Origin: Gemmatimonadaceae bacterium
GTDB lineage: Bacteria > Gemmatimonadota > Gemmatimonadetes > Gemmatimonadales > Gemmatimonadaceae
NCBI GenBank assembly: GCA_019745365.1
Contig: JAIETI010000144.1
Span: forward strand, 1-64,000
Direction of reading: 5' to 3'
DNA length: 64,000 nt
Below the pieces are notes generated by a model that was given only the letters and a program-made list of their open reading frames with translations, ran no database searches and was not told where the DNA came from. Positions 17,275-25,315 of the stretch are shown piece after piece (the first letter of the stretch is position 1; every line of letters starts with the position of its first letter). The position numbers and the translations under genes are program-made.

Positions 17275-18290
17275 CACGTCAGTCGACCGATCAGCAGCCG
17301 CGCGTCGGGAAGTACGCCTTCAGCGATGGCTCACTCGCGCGCCCGATCCTCACGCGCTGGTGGTTCACCACGCTCTTCCGGCTGACCCCGCGGTGGCTCG
17401 CAGCGAACACGATTACGCTCGTCTCCACCGGCGTCCTCCTCTCGGTTGCTGCCCTCGCCATCTCCCCGCCCGCCTCGCCCGGTGTGCACGCGCTCGTAGT
17501 CCTCGCCGCGCTGCAGCTGTATGTCGCGGGGGACCACATCGACGGGATGCAGGCGAAGGCGACCGGCACGGCAGGACCGTTGGGGGATTGGCTTGACCAC
17601 TATTGTGATTACTGGGCCGGCGCGATCCTCATCCTCGGCTACTGGTCGCTCGTCAGTCGGCATGATGAACGCGTGCTCTTCGGCCTGTGCGCCGTGCTCG
17701 GCTTCGGATTCGCGATCACCTTTGCGGAACGCGAAGCGCGTCAGGCGCTACGGTTCACGGCCCTCGGCACCCTCGAAGCGATCGTCCTGTTGAGCGCGGT
17801 GCTCCTCTCCTGGGCATTCGCGCCGACGCGCGCGCTCTGGCAGCGCGAGGCGATCGCGGGATTCGCGTTCGCCACGATTCCCACGGCGATGGGCGCGGGA
17901 ATGGGACTCATGGCGATCATCGAGATCGCTCGGCGACTCGGTGGGATCCCGCCGCGCGTCGCGCTCGTCGCGGCGGAGTTCACCGGCCTCGCGTGGCTCC
18001 TCCCGCAACTCACACATATCTCGGTGTTTGAGCGGTGGCTGCTGATGCCGCTCATCGGCGCTGAGTATGTTGCCCGCGTGATGCGCGGCCACCTTGTACG
18101 GGGCGCCCACACGCGACCCGACCCGACCGGTGTCTTCGGCGTCGCGTTCTTGATCGCCCTCTGGGGGTGGCCGGCGACCCAAGGCGCGGTGCCGCCCGCC
18201 ATGCGGCTGCTCGGGGCCTATCTCTTCATGCGCCTAATGCTCATCCTGCCGGGCGTGCTCCGCTCGTTGCGGGTCCCGAACGCGTCATGA
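17271..18290 (+). CDS. CDP-alcohol phosphatidyltransferase-family enzyme
   Basis: A 339-residue polytopic membrane protein of the CDP-alcohol phosphotransferase family. The catalytic motif is D88xxD91G92xxA95K96...G105xxxD109xxxD113, that is DHIDGMQAKATG followed by PLGDWLDHYCD. The usual Arg after Ala is Lys here. The GPLGDWLDHYCD segment resembles eukaryotic choline/ethanolamine phosphotransferases (PLGELFDHGCD) more than bacterial PgsA or PssA. Enzymes of this group move a phospho-alcohol from a CDP carrier to a lipid hydroxyl, so ceramide or diacylglycerol is a plausible acceptor. The start is GTG 17271. Its 3' end overlaps the opposite-strand gene by 50 bases. Confidence 0.82.
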   Translation: MTRQSTDQQPRVGKYAFSDGSLARPILTRWWFTTLFRLTPRWLAANTITLVSTGVLLSVAALAISPPASPGVHALVVLAALQLYVAGDHIDGMQAKATGTAGPLGDWLDHYCDYWAGAILILGYWSLVSRHDERVLFGLCAVLGFGFAITFAEREARQALRFTALGTLEAIVLLSAVLLSWAFAPTRALWQREAIAGFAFATIPTAMGAGMGLMAIIEIARRLGGIPPRVALVAAEFTGLAWLLPQLTHISVFERWLLMPLIGAEYVARVMRGHLVRGAHTRPDPTGVFGVAFLIALWGWPATQGAVPPAMRLLGAYLFMRLMLILPGVLRSLRVPNAS

Positions 18291-20322
18291 GCAGCGCCGC
18301 GATGGCGAAGAGGAGCGCGTACCCTGCCTGTTCTGCCACGGGCCACACCTCGGCCATCGGTGCGTCGGCGAGCCCGATGACCACCGCGCCGCTCACTCGC
18401 ACGGCGAGATAACTCAACGCCGCCGGGACCAGTGCCGACGAGTGCCACCAGCGCAGGGTCCACACGGTGATGAGGAGGAGAAGCGGTGTCTTGGCCGCGA
18501 TCAACGGCGCGAACCACCCCACGCGGAACTCTACGAGATACGCAGGCACAGTGCGGTACAGGAATCCCCACTCGATCCCGCCCGGTTGCCAGCCTGACGT
18601 GAGCGCAAAGGTCCCACTCACCACCAACGCGGTGACCCACGGATCATCCTGCTCCGGCCGCAGCAGCACCAGCGCGCCGATCAGCAGGTCGGCCCACGCA
18701 TACTGGTACAGCGGTAGTTGATGGGTGAAGGTGAACAGACACCACGCCGAGGCGAGGCCGCAGATGCGGCGCCATGCGGGGACTGTGGTGCGCCACGAGG
18801 CGATGGCGAACGCGCACGTGGCCGCGAGAAACACGATCGGTTCATCCCAGACGCGCAAGCCGATCACCGACACGACGATCGCCACCGCTACCGCGAGCGC
18901 ACGCTGTCGCGCGCCCGAGACGACGGCTGCGAAGACCACGCTCTTGGCGAAGATCCCGACGACATACAGTGTGCCGACCGAGATCGCACCGAGCGGCGCA
19001 CGCGGGATCACGCCGTCGGCGCCCGGCCATTCCCGGCTGAAGAGACAGACTGCGAGCACGCCGAGTGCGATCGACGGGAGCGTCCCACGCGACCATCCAC
19101 GGAGCGCCACGACGATCGCAAGGATCGGGAAGACGGCGAGCGCCGGATCACCGAGCCGCTGCGCCGCCAGCTCGGCGGCGAAGATCATCACGATCATCAT
19201 CTGCGACCCGGCGGCGGGCCCCGTCGTCGGTGCGCGGTTCCCCGCACGCACTGTCTGCCAGCAGCACCCGAGGAACACGCCCAACAGCGCGAGGATCAGC
19301 GCAACGCGCCCGACGGCGCGTTGGGACCCCGGAACCGCCTCGCCGGCCGGCACGCCCGCGCGTAGACGATCACGGAAGAGCACGCTGAGCCGTGAGACGA
19401 GCGCTGGCGACGCGACGACTGGCAATCCCAGGAGATGGGCCAGCACCGGGTGCATCGCGGCGATCGGAAGCGGCGCCGCGACCGCCCCGACCGAGGCGCG
19501 CGGGCCCACAATGATCGCCGCGGTCGGCAAATCGAGCCCGGTCTTATGTTCGCCGCGCGGGTCATGGCCGTGATCACCCATCACGACGAGGTGATCCTCC
19601 GGACGGCGCGCGCTCGCGACGCGCGCCACTACCGAGTCCACCGCCGCGTAGGCAGCGCGATACTCCGCACGCGCGATCCCGTACTCGTGGGCGCGCCAAT
19701 CCGTCGAGTTGATGTGCAGAATGACCAACGACCAAGACGAGTCTCGGTACATGCGCATGGCAAGCGGCTCGCGGGCGGCGTCGCGGGCGTACTGATCGCC
19801 GACCGACTCCGGTGGCACGTGCTGTGACAGTGCACGCCCGAACTGAACGAACGCATCGTCACCGATCACGACCGCATGGCGTCCGTCAGACTCCAACTCA
19901 GTGAAGAGACTCGCCGTCGGTAGTGCACGGACGCGGAAATTCCGGATGACGTTGATGAGTTGTGCGTCTGCTCGCCCAGTGAAGGCCGCTCGCATCGCCG
20001 GGATCGAGAACCCCTCGAACACCGTCTCCACCCGTGCCGAGGCGCCCGATCGGCGGAGCCGCGCGAGCGTCGGCATCGTGACGGAGTCCATCGAGGTCTC
20101 ATAGCGCAGACCATCGAGAATCACCATCAGGACGCGCCCGCGCGCCGGGCCGCCCGCGCGAGTCGCCGTCGCCCTGCCGCCGCCGGGTGACAGAGGCGGG
20201 GGTGAGCGATCGAGCGCAAAGAGAGTGGCGATCGCGCTACCCGCGAGCGCCACCACGGCGACCCAGCGCTGCCGGAGCAGCAAGGTCACGGAGGCGTGGT
20301 CCGGGGGTGGGCGTCTGCGCAT
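18241..20322 (-). CDS. Alkaline phosphatase-superfamily membrane protein resembling GPI ethanolamine-phosphate transferases
   Basis: A 693-residue protein with one N-terminal transmembrane helix (about residues 17-33), a periplasmic alkaline-phosphatase-type domain to about residue 330, and a long polytopic C-terminal half with perhaps ten helices. VLMVILDGLRYETSMDSVTMPTL carries the first metal ligand and the region of the nucleophile; HINSTDWRAHEYG and VVMGDHGHDPRGEH carry further ligands. Domain order and motifs recall the eukaryotic PIG-O/PIG-G/Mcd4 enzymes that add phosphoethanolamine to GPI glycans. It might put a phospho-head group on the glycolipid made by the adjacent genes; this is inference. 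The ATG at 20322 was preferred because the residues before it lack family similarity. Confidence 0.7.
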   Translation of the reverse strand: MRRRPPPDHASVTLLLRQRWVAVVALAGSAIATLFALDRSPPPLSPGGGRATATRAGGPARGRVLMVILDGLRYETSMDSVTMPTLARLRRSGASARVETVFEGFSIPAMRAAFTGRADAQLINVIRNFRVRALPTASLFTELESDGRHAVVIGDDAFVQFGRALSQHVPPESVGDQYARDAAREPLAMRMYRDSSWSLVILHINSTDWRAHEYGIARAEYRAAYAAVDSVVARVASARRPEDHLVVMGDHGHDPRGEHKTGLDLPTAAIIVGPRASVGAVAAPLPIAAMHPVLAHLLGLPVVASPALVSRLSVLFRDRLRAGVPAGEAVPGSQRAVGRVALILALLGVFLGCCWQTVRAGNRAPTTGPAAGSQMMIVMIFAAELAAQRLGDPALAVFPILAIVVALRGWSRGTLPSIALGVLAVCLFSREWPGADGVIPRAPLGAISVGTLYVVGIFAKSVVFAAVVSGARQRALAVAVAIVVSVIGLRVWDEPIVFLAATCAFAIASWRTTVPAWRRICGLASAWCLFTFTHQLPLYQYAWADLLIGALVLLRPEQDDPWVTALVVSGTFALTSGWQPGGIEWGFLYRTVPAYLVEFRVGWFAPLIAAKTPLLLLITVWTLRWWHSSALVPAALSYLAVRVSGAVVIGLADAPMAEVWPVAEQAGYALLFAIAALLMTRSGPATSGARPAG

Positions 20323-20390
20323 CGGGGCACGGGGCGGAAAGGAATCCTGCCGCGCGCGCCCACGCAATCGCCACGCCAGCCTCGATCCGG

Positions 20391-20396
20391 TAGATT
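20391..20396 (+). promoter_or_regulatory. -10-like TAGATT before the 2OG oxygenase gene
   Basis: TAGATT lies 8 nt before ATG 20405 and 5 nt before an in-frame GTG at 20402. It fits the leaderless pattern seen elsewhere here. No good -35 was found. Confidence 0.28.
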
Positions 20397-20404
20397 GCGC
20401 CGTG

Positions 20405-21145
20405 ATGACGCACTCCTCGTCCCTCACCGCTGCGCTCTCCCGCGTCGACCTCCCGTCGGCGAGAGCGACCTTCGTCGAGCAGGACGAGGCTATCTGGTTC
20501 CCCGACCTCTTCGCACCGGAGGAACTCCGTGCGATGATCGACGCGCTCCCAGCGGCGCGCGCTCACGTGCACCGCAGCTACGTGCCGACGAAGCGGAAGG
20601 GCGGCAGCGTCTCCATCACGGCGTTGCAAGCACACACCCCCGCGCTGGTGTCGTGGTATCAAGAGCCGAGCTTCGTCGCGTTCCTCGAAGCGCTCACCGG
20701 CGAACGGCTGCTCCCCTGCCCGCCGAGCGACCCCCACGGCTGCGCCCTCTACGTCTACGAGGAAGCGGGCGACCACATCGCGGGGCACTACGACACCTCG
20801 TTTTATCGTGGCAAACGCTTCACCGTGTTGCTCGGCCTCGTCGACGACTCGAGCACTCGCCTGGGATGCGAGTTCTACACCCGCGACAAGAGGCGGCTGC
20901 GGCGCGTCGAGCGCATTGCCACCACACCCGGCACCCTCGTGGTGTTCAATGGCGATCGGCTCTGGCATTCCGTGAGTCCCCTCGGGGCAAACGAGCTCCG
21001 GATCAGCCTCGCCATGGAGTACGTGACGGACCAACGCATGTCGCGCCTCAACCGCGTTATTTCTGATGTGAAGGACGCCGTCGCGTATTTCGGACTCCGC
21101 GGACTGCTGCGGACCCGGCGCAGCATGCCCCCCGCGCCGCGCTGA
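20405..21145 (+). CDS. 2-oxoglutarate/Fe(II)-dependent oxygenase
   Basis: A 246-residue soluble dioxygenase with the double-stranded beta-helix signature HxD...H...R: His128-Tyr-Asp130 in IAGHYDTSFY, His188 in DRLWHSVSP, and Arg199 in NELRISLAMEY for 2-oxoglutarate. It should hydroxylate its substrate with O2 and 2-oxoglutarate. The closest look is to prolyl-4-hydroxylase-like and other small HxD oxygenases; the substrate is not identifiable. It borders the sphingolipid locus and could hydroxylate an acyl chain or sphingoid base, but nothing in the sequence proves it. The start is ATG 20405 or the in-frame GTG 20402; the upstream frame runs antisense through the neighbouring gene. Confidence 0.8.
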   Translation: MTHSSSLTAALSRVDLPSARATFVEQDEAIWFPDLFAPEELRAMIDALPAARAHVHRSYVPTKRKGGSVSITALQAHTPALVSWYQEPSFVAFLEALTGERLLPCPPSDPHGCALYVYEEAGDHIAGHYDTSFYRGKRFTVLLGLVDDSSTRLGCEFYTRDKRRLRRVERIATTPGTLVVFNGDRLWHSVSPLGANELRISLAMEYVTDQRMSRLNRVISDVKDAVAYFGLRGLLRTRRSMPPAPR

Positions 21146-21179
21146 CCCGCCGCCGAATCCACATGCGAAGCGTCTAGGC

Positions 21180-21213
21180 TTGCCATATCAATCCATCTAG
21201 ATACCTTTATGTA
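21180..21213 (+). promoter_or_regulatory. ars operon promoter/operator region
   Basis: An AT-rich island directly before arsR contains TTGCCA (21180), TAGATA (21198-21203) and an imperfect dyad TATC-N10-GATA (21186-21203). TAGATA is 10 nt from the arsR ATG and may be the -10. A dyad over the promoter is where ArsR repressors usually bind. Confidence 0.42.
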
Positions 21214-21561
21214 ATGACGCCCGCGATCCGTACCCCTGCCAAGCCCGCCCCCCTCCCCGCGACCGCCACGCTCTTTTCGGCGCTCGCGGACCCGACCCGC
21301 CTCCGGATCCTCGCCCTCCTCCGCGACGGCGAGACCTGCGTCTGTGACTTGCAGCGCCCGCTCGGGATCGCACAACCGCTCCTCTCCTTCCACCTCCGCG
21401 CCCTGCGCGACGCTGGGCTCGTGACGACCCGGCGGGAGGGTCGGTGGGCGTACTACGCGATCGCCCCCGACGCGCTGACAGCCGCGCACGACGCCGTGAC
21501 CGACCTCCTGCGACCCCGCACCCGCGGCCGCTCACTCCCGAACCTCCCATCCTGCTGCTGA
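21214..21561 (+). CDS. arsR: ArsR-family arsenite-responsive repressor
   Basis: A 115-residue winged-helix repressor. The helix-turn-helix segment contains DPTRLRILALL and LLSFHLRALRDAGLV. The metalloid site is ETCVCDL with Cys42 and Cys44, the ELCVCDL-type motif of classical arsenite sensors; two further cysteines (114, 115) end the protein and could be the third ligand. In family members, As(III) binding releases the operator. It is the first gene of an operon with arsM, an arsN-like gene and aqpS, so it should control its own cluster. The start ATG 21214 is directly behind the AT-rich promoter island. Confidence 0.93.
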   Translation: MTPAIRTPAKPAPLPATATLFSALADPTRLRILALLRDGETCVCDLQRPLGIAQPLLSFHLRALRDAGLVTTRREGRWAYYAIAPDALTAAHDAVTDLLRPRTRGRSLPNLPSCC

Positions 21562-21578
21562 CCCACACTGCCACGGCC

Positions 21579-22409
21579 ATGACCACGAACCACATCGAGC
21601 TCCATGATCTCGTCCGCGCCCGTTACGGCGCCATCGCCACCGACGTCGCCGCTGGCACGACCACGAGTGGCTGCTGCGATAGCAGCTGTTGTGGCGGCGG
21701 CGACACTGACCCCATCACCCGCGGCCTTTACTCCGCTGCCGAGACACAGGGGATCCCCGCGGCGGCGGTGCTCGCCTCGCTCGGTTGCGGCAACCCGACC
21801 GCACTCGCCGAACTCGCGCCCGGCGAGGTCGTCCTCGACCTTGGATCGGGAGGGGGCATCGATGTCCTCCTCTCGGCGCAGCGCGTCGGACCCACGGGCA
21901 AGGCGTTCGGCCTCGACATGACCGATGAGATGCTCGCCCTCGCGCGCACGAACGCCGCCGCAGTGGGTGCCACCAATGTGGAGTTCCTGCGCGGCCACAT
22001 CGAAGCGATCCCGCTCCCTGACGCCTCGGTCGACGTGATCATCTCGAACTGCGTCGTGAACCTCGCCGCCGACAAGCACGCGGTCGTGCGCGAGGCGTTT
22101 CGCGTCTTGAAGCCCGGTGGACGTCTCGCAATCAGCGATGTCCTCACGCGGAACGACCCTCCGGCCGCCGTTCGACAGTCGATGGAGCTCTGGGTCGGCT
22201 GCATCGCCGGTGCGCTCGAGGAGCGCGCACTGCTGCAGCTGTTACGCGACGCCGGATTCATCGACGCGAGCATCGACCCGACGCGCGAGTATCGCGCCGA
22301 TGATGCCCGGACCTTTCTCGAAGGGGCCGGGCTCGACGCCTCCGCGTTGGCGCCCGAGATCGACGGCGCCTTCTTCAGCGGGTTCATCCGCGCCACCAAG
22401 CCCGCGTGA
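21579..22409 (+). CDS. arsM: Arsenite S-adenosylmethionine methyltransferase
   Basis: A 276-residue class I methyltransferase of the ArsM type, which methylates As(III) to mono-, di- and trimethyl arsenicals. SAM motif I is VLDLGSGGGIDVLLSA. Three cysteines match the conserved As(III)-binding positions of ArsM: Cys70 in SLGCGNP, Cys158 in ISNCVVNL and Cys208 in WVGCIAG. An extra Cys cluster, SGCCDSSCCGGGD (residues 30-42), sits near the N-terminus as in many bacterial homologues. The start is ATG 21579, 17 bases after the arsR stop. The downstream gene overlaps as GTGA. Confidence 0.95.
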   Translation: MTTNHIELHDLVRARYGAIATDVAAGTTTSGCCDSSCCGGGDTDPITRGLYSAAETQGIPAAAVLASLGCGNPTALAELAPGEVVLDLGSGGGIDVLLSAQRVGPTGKAFGLDMTDEMLALARTNAAAVGATNVEFLRGHIEAIPLPDASVDVIISNCVVNLAADKHAVVREAFRVLKPGGRLAISDVLTRNDPPAAVRQSMELWVGCIAGALEERALLQLLRDAGFIDASIDPTREYRADDARTFLEGAGLDASALAPEIDGAFFSGFIRATKPA

Positions 22410-22873
22410 GCACCATGCCGAGCATCCGCGCCGCACGCGCTGAGGATCGTCCGGCGATCGCCACGCTCCTCACCGAGTCAGCGCTCCCCCTCGCCGGGCT
22501 TCCGGACCCACTCGACGCCTTCGTCGTCGCGGAGGACGAGACCGGCATCGTCGGCGCGATGGGGCTGGAACTCTTCGCGCCGTATGCGCTTCTCCGCTCC
22601 GCCGCGGTGCACCCGCGCCAGCGCGGGAGCGGGCTCGGTACGCGGCTCGCCGAGGCGACCATCGCACTCGCACGATCACGGCAGCTCACGGCGCTCTACC
22701 TGCTCACCACGACGGCCGCCGAGTGGTTTCCTCGCTTCGGATTCCGATCGATCACACGTGCCGAGGTCCCACCGTCGGTGCGCGCGTCGGCGGAGTTCGT
22801 GGAGGCCTGTCCCGCGAGCGCCACGGTGATGCATCTTCTGTTGCATCCCCAAGAGGAGCGCACGGCCCCGTGA
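22406..22873 (+). CDS. GNAT acetyltransferase of arsenic-resistance (ArsN) type
   Basis: A 155-residue single-domain GNAT protein with the acetyl-CoA loop HPRQRGSGLGTRL (Q/RxxGxG/A) and the C-terminal segment LYLLTTTAAEWFPRFGF. The LTTTA..WF.R.GF pattern and the position in an ars operon are characteristic of the ArsN2 group. ArsN1 acetylates the arsenic antibiotic arsinothricin; the substrate of ArsN2-type enzymes is less clear. The GTG 22406 start overlaps the arsM stop (GTGA), with ATG 22415 as an alternative. The aquaporin gene follows through another GTGA. Confidence 0.82.
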   Translation: MSTMPSIRAARAEDRPAIATLLTESALPLAGLPDPLDAFVVAEDETGIVGAMGLELFAPYALLRSAAVHPRQRGSGLGTRLAEATIALARSRQLTALYLLTTTAAEWFPRFGFRSITRAEVPPSVRASAEFVEACPASATVMHLLLHPQEERTAP

Positions 22874-23532
22874 TCCCCCTTCCCCGCCGCCTCGCCGCTG
22901 AGTTCCTTGCCGCGGCCCTCCTGCTCTTCCTCGGGATCGGGAGTGTGTTGGCCAACACGCAGCAACCCGGGTCGCTCGGCCTAGTCGGCGTCGGACTCGC
23001 GTGGGGCGCCGTGGTGGCCGGCCTCGCGTACGCGTTCGGGCCCGTGAGTGGCGCGCACTTCAACCCCGCGGTGACGATCGCGCACGCCGTGATTGGGCGC
23101 TTCCCGCGCGCGGAGGTGCTCCCCTACATCGGAGCGCAGCTCGCGGGAGCGATCGCGGGAACGTGGGCGACGCAGAAGATCTGGGGTCCGCTCAACGGCA
23201 TCGGAACGACCACGACGACGCTCGCGCCCCTCAATGCCGTCGCACTCGAGTTCGCCCTCAGCTTCGCGATCATGGCCGTCATCATGGGCTCCGCCACGGA
23301 CGAGCGAGCGACGTCCGGATTCACCGGGCTCGCCGTCGGCGGCGTGGTGGCCGCCGACGTCATGATCGGCGGCGCGCTCACGGGCGCGTCGATGAACCCG
23401 GCGCGATCATTCGCCCCGGCGCTCGTGACGGGCGTGTGGACATCCCACTGGCTCTACTGGGTCGGTCCGGTCGCGGGGATGGTCAGCGCGGCGTGGATCT
23501 ACGAGCGACTCCGCGCCACCCCACCGCGCTAG
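22870..23532 (+). CDS. aqpS: Aquaglyceroporin/aquaporin channel of the ars operon
   Basis: A 220-residue MIP-family channel with six hydrophobic segments and both NPA half-helices, HFNPAVTIAH and SMNPARSFAPA. In Sinorhizobium and others an ars-operon aquaporin (AqpS) lets arsenite or methylated arsenicals leave the cell passively. Here it replaces the usual ArsB/Acr3 pump, which is absent from the operon. The GTG start 22870 gives VIPLPRRLAAEF and avoids an extension that overlaps the GNAT gene. Its stop shares the palindrome CTAG (23529-23532) with the convergent histidine kinase gene. Confidence 0.9.
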   Translation: MIPLPRRLAAEFLAAALLLFLGIGSVLANTQQPGSLGLVGVGLAWGAVVAGLAYAFGPVSGAHFNPAVTIAHAVIGRFPRAEVLPYIGAQLAGAIAGTWATQKIWGPLNGIGTTTTTLAPLNAVALEFALSFAIMAVIMGSATDERATSGFTGLAVGGVVAADVMIGGALTGASMNPARSFAPALVTGVWTSHWLYWVGPVAGMVSAAWIYERLRATPPR

Positions 23533-25214
23533 GCGGGCTTCGCTCGCCGGAGGGCGATCAGCTCCGCCGCGGCGGACAGGAGTGCGTCGCGCGCGATCGG
23601 TTTCGCCAGCCAGCGGACCTGCGCTCCGAGTGCGGCGAGTCGCTCGACGCGCTCGACATCGGGCTCGTAGCCACTCACGAAGACGACCGGCAGGTCGGGC
23701 ACTTGCGCCCGCATCAGCAGGTACGCCGACGGCCCATCCAGCGCCGGCATGGAGACGTCACTGACGAGGAGCTCGAAGTTCGTCGGGGCGCGCAGGAAGG
23801 TCTCGACCGCCTCATCTCCGTTCGCGACCGCGACGACATCGAACCCGGCGACGCGTAGCGTGCGTGTGAACGTGGACCGCAGGGCGGGCTCATCTTCCGC
23901 CAGGAGCACGCGCCCTTGCAGCGGCACCGAGCGCGGCGGGGTCTTCGGTCGCGTCTCGGCGGCGATCGGGTCGCGTGAGAGGGGGAACTGGATCCGGAAG
24001 GTCGTGCCGACACCCGGATCGCTCGTCACATGGACCGAGCCCCCCATCTGTCGTACGGCCCCGTGCACGATCGAGAGCCCAAGGCCGGAACCGAAGTTTC
24101 GCGTGGTGAAGAACGGTTCCCAGATCCGGGCGAGCACCTCCGGCGCCATCCCAACACCGGAGTCGGCCACGAGGAGTTCGGCCTGCGGCACGGCACCTTC
24201 GGCGCGGCGGACGATCACATCCAACGTGCCGCCATCCGGCATGGCGAACTTCGCGTTGAACACGAGATTGAGGATGACCTGTTCGATCAAGGTCGCGTCG
24301 CCCACGACGGGGAGGAGCTGCCCCGCGCGTTCCATCCGGAGCGCGATCGGCGCATCGAGGACGCGCCGCACGAGTCGCTCGAATCCGCCGACGACCGCGT
24401 CGAGGTCGAGCGTCTCGAGGGCGACCGGTCGTTGCCGAGAGAACGTCAGGAGCTTGCGGGTAAGGCCGGTCGCGCGTGCGGCCTCGCGACGGATCGCATC
24501 CGCGGCCGCGAGGCGCGCCTCCCGATCATCGATGTCGGACGCGAGCTGTTCGGCCTCGCCGAGGATCACGCTGAGGACGTTGTTGAAGTCGTGCGCGATC
24601 CCCCCGGCCAGCAGCCCGATCGCCTCCATCTTCTGCGCCTGGCGCAACTGGGCTTCGAGGTCTCGCTGTCGTTCGAGGGTGAACGCGATCGCGAGCATTG
24701 ACGCACTCGAGAGGACCAGTTCCTGATCGGCGAGTGTCCACTCGCGCGGCGCACCGATGTGCTCCACGCAGAGGATGCCGATGGGCGCGCCGGAGACTTC
24801 GATCGATACATCGAGCATCGCGGCGATGCCGAGCGGCCGGAGGTACCCGTCCGCGAACTCGGAGGTACGCGGATCGTGGAGGGCATCAGCCGCATCGATC
24901 ACGATCCCCTCGCGGAGCGCAGCGAAGTACCGCGGATACGTCGCATCATCCAAGCGCAACGCGTCGCCGCTAAACGCGCCGCGATCGATGAGATCTAGGC
25001 AGCGGATCGCGCGATCCTCCGCCTCGTACCGCCAGACACTCACGCGAGCGACCTCGAGCGCCGCTGCGAGGATCGCGAGCCCGGACTGCACCGCCCGATG
25101 CAGATCGGTGTAGTCCAACGCCGCCAGCTTCCGCAAGGCACGCTGGTTCCGAAACAACGCGTTGTTCTGCGCCAGCAGCTGCGCCGACGCGGCGTGGGGA
25201 TCGTCGAAGGTCAC
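23529..25214 (-). CDS. Hybrid sensor histidine kinase (GAF-HisKA-HATPase-REC)
   Basis: A 561-residue soluble hybrid kinase without transmembrane segments. A GAF domain covers about residues 35-180 and includes MLDVSIEVSGAPIGILCVEH. The dimerisation/H-box GGIAHDFNNVLS contains the phosphorylated His208. The ATPase has NLVFNAKFAMPDGG (N box), DSGVGM (G1), FGSGLGLSIV (G2). The C-terminal receiver domain (from about 436) has LLAEDEPALR and the phospho-acceptor Asp486 in VSDVSMP. There is no output domain, so it should pass phosphate on or signal to a partner elsewhere. The GTG at 25214 was chosen because the open frame beyond it reads through the tmRNA and its terminator. Confidence 0.9.
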   Translation of the reverse strand: MTFDDPHAASAQLLAQNNALFRNQRALRKLAALDYTDLHRAVQSGLAILAAALEVARVSVWRYEAEDRAIRCLDLIDRGAFSGDALRLDDATYPRYFAALREGIVIDAADALHDPRTSEFADGYLRPLGIAAMLDVSIEVSGAPIGILCVEHIGAPREWTLADQELVLSSASMLAIAFTLERQRDLEAQLRQAQKMEAIGLLAGGIAHDFNNVLSVILGEAEQLASDIDDREARLAAADAIRREAARATGLTRKLLTFSRQRPVALETLDLDAVVGGFERLVRRVLDAPIALRMERAGQLLPVVGDATLIEQVILNLVFNAKFAMPDGGTLDVIVRRAEGAVPQAELLVADSGVGMAPEVLARIWEPFFTTRNFGSGLGLSIVHGAVRQMGGSVHVTSDPGVGTTFRIQFPLSRDPIAAETRPKTPPRSVPLQGRVLLAEDEPALRSTFTRTLRVAGFDVVAVANGDEAVETFLRAPTNFELLVSDVSMPALDGPSAYLLMRAQVPDLPVVFVSGYEPDVERVERLAALGAQVRWLAKPIARDALLSAAAELIALRRAKPA

Positions 25215-25275
25215 GGCGCGATTGGCATCGGGAAGAGCGGAGGTCCGTGCCCAAAAAGGGTGGGAAAACGTAACG

Positions 25276-25315
25276 CCATCGCCCCCACCTTGGGATGCCA
25301 AGGTGGGGGCGATGG
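25276..25315 (-). terminator. Terminator hairpin overlapping the tmRNA 3' end
   Basis: A perfect 18-bp inverted repeat (25276-25293 and 25298-25315) with the loop GATG forms a very stable hairpin. On the minus strand it is followed by a short T-run (TTTT at 25264-25267). Its first three bases are the last three of mature tmRNA, so RNA folding at the terminator competes with the acceptor stem. Confidence 0.8.
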
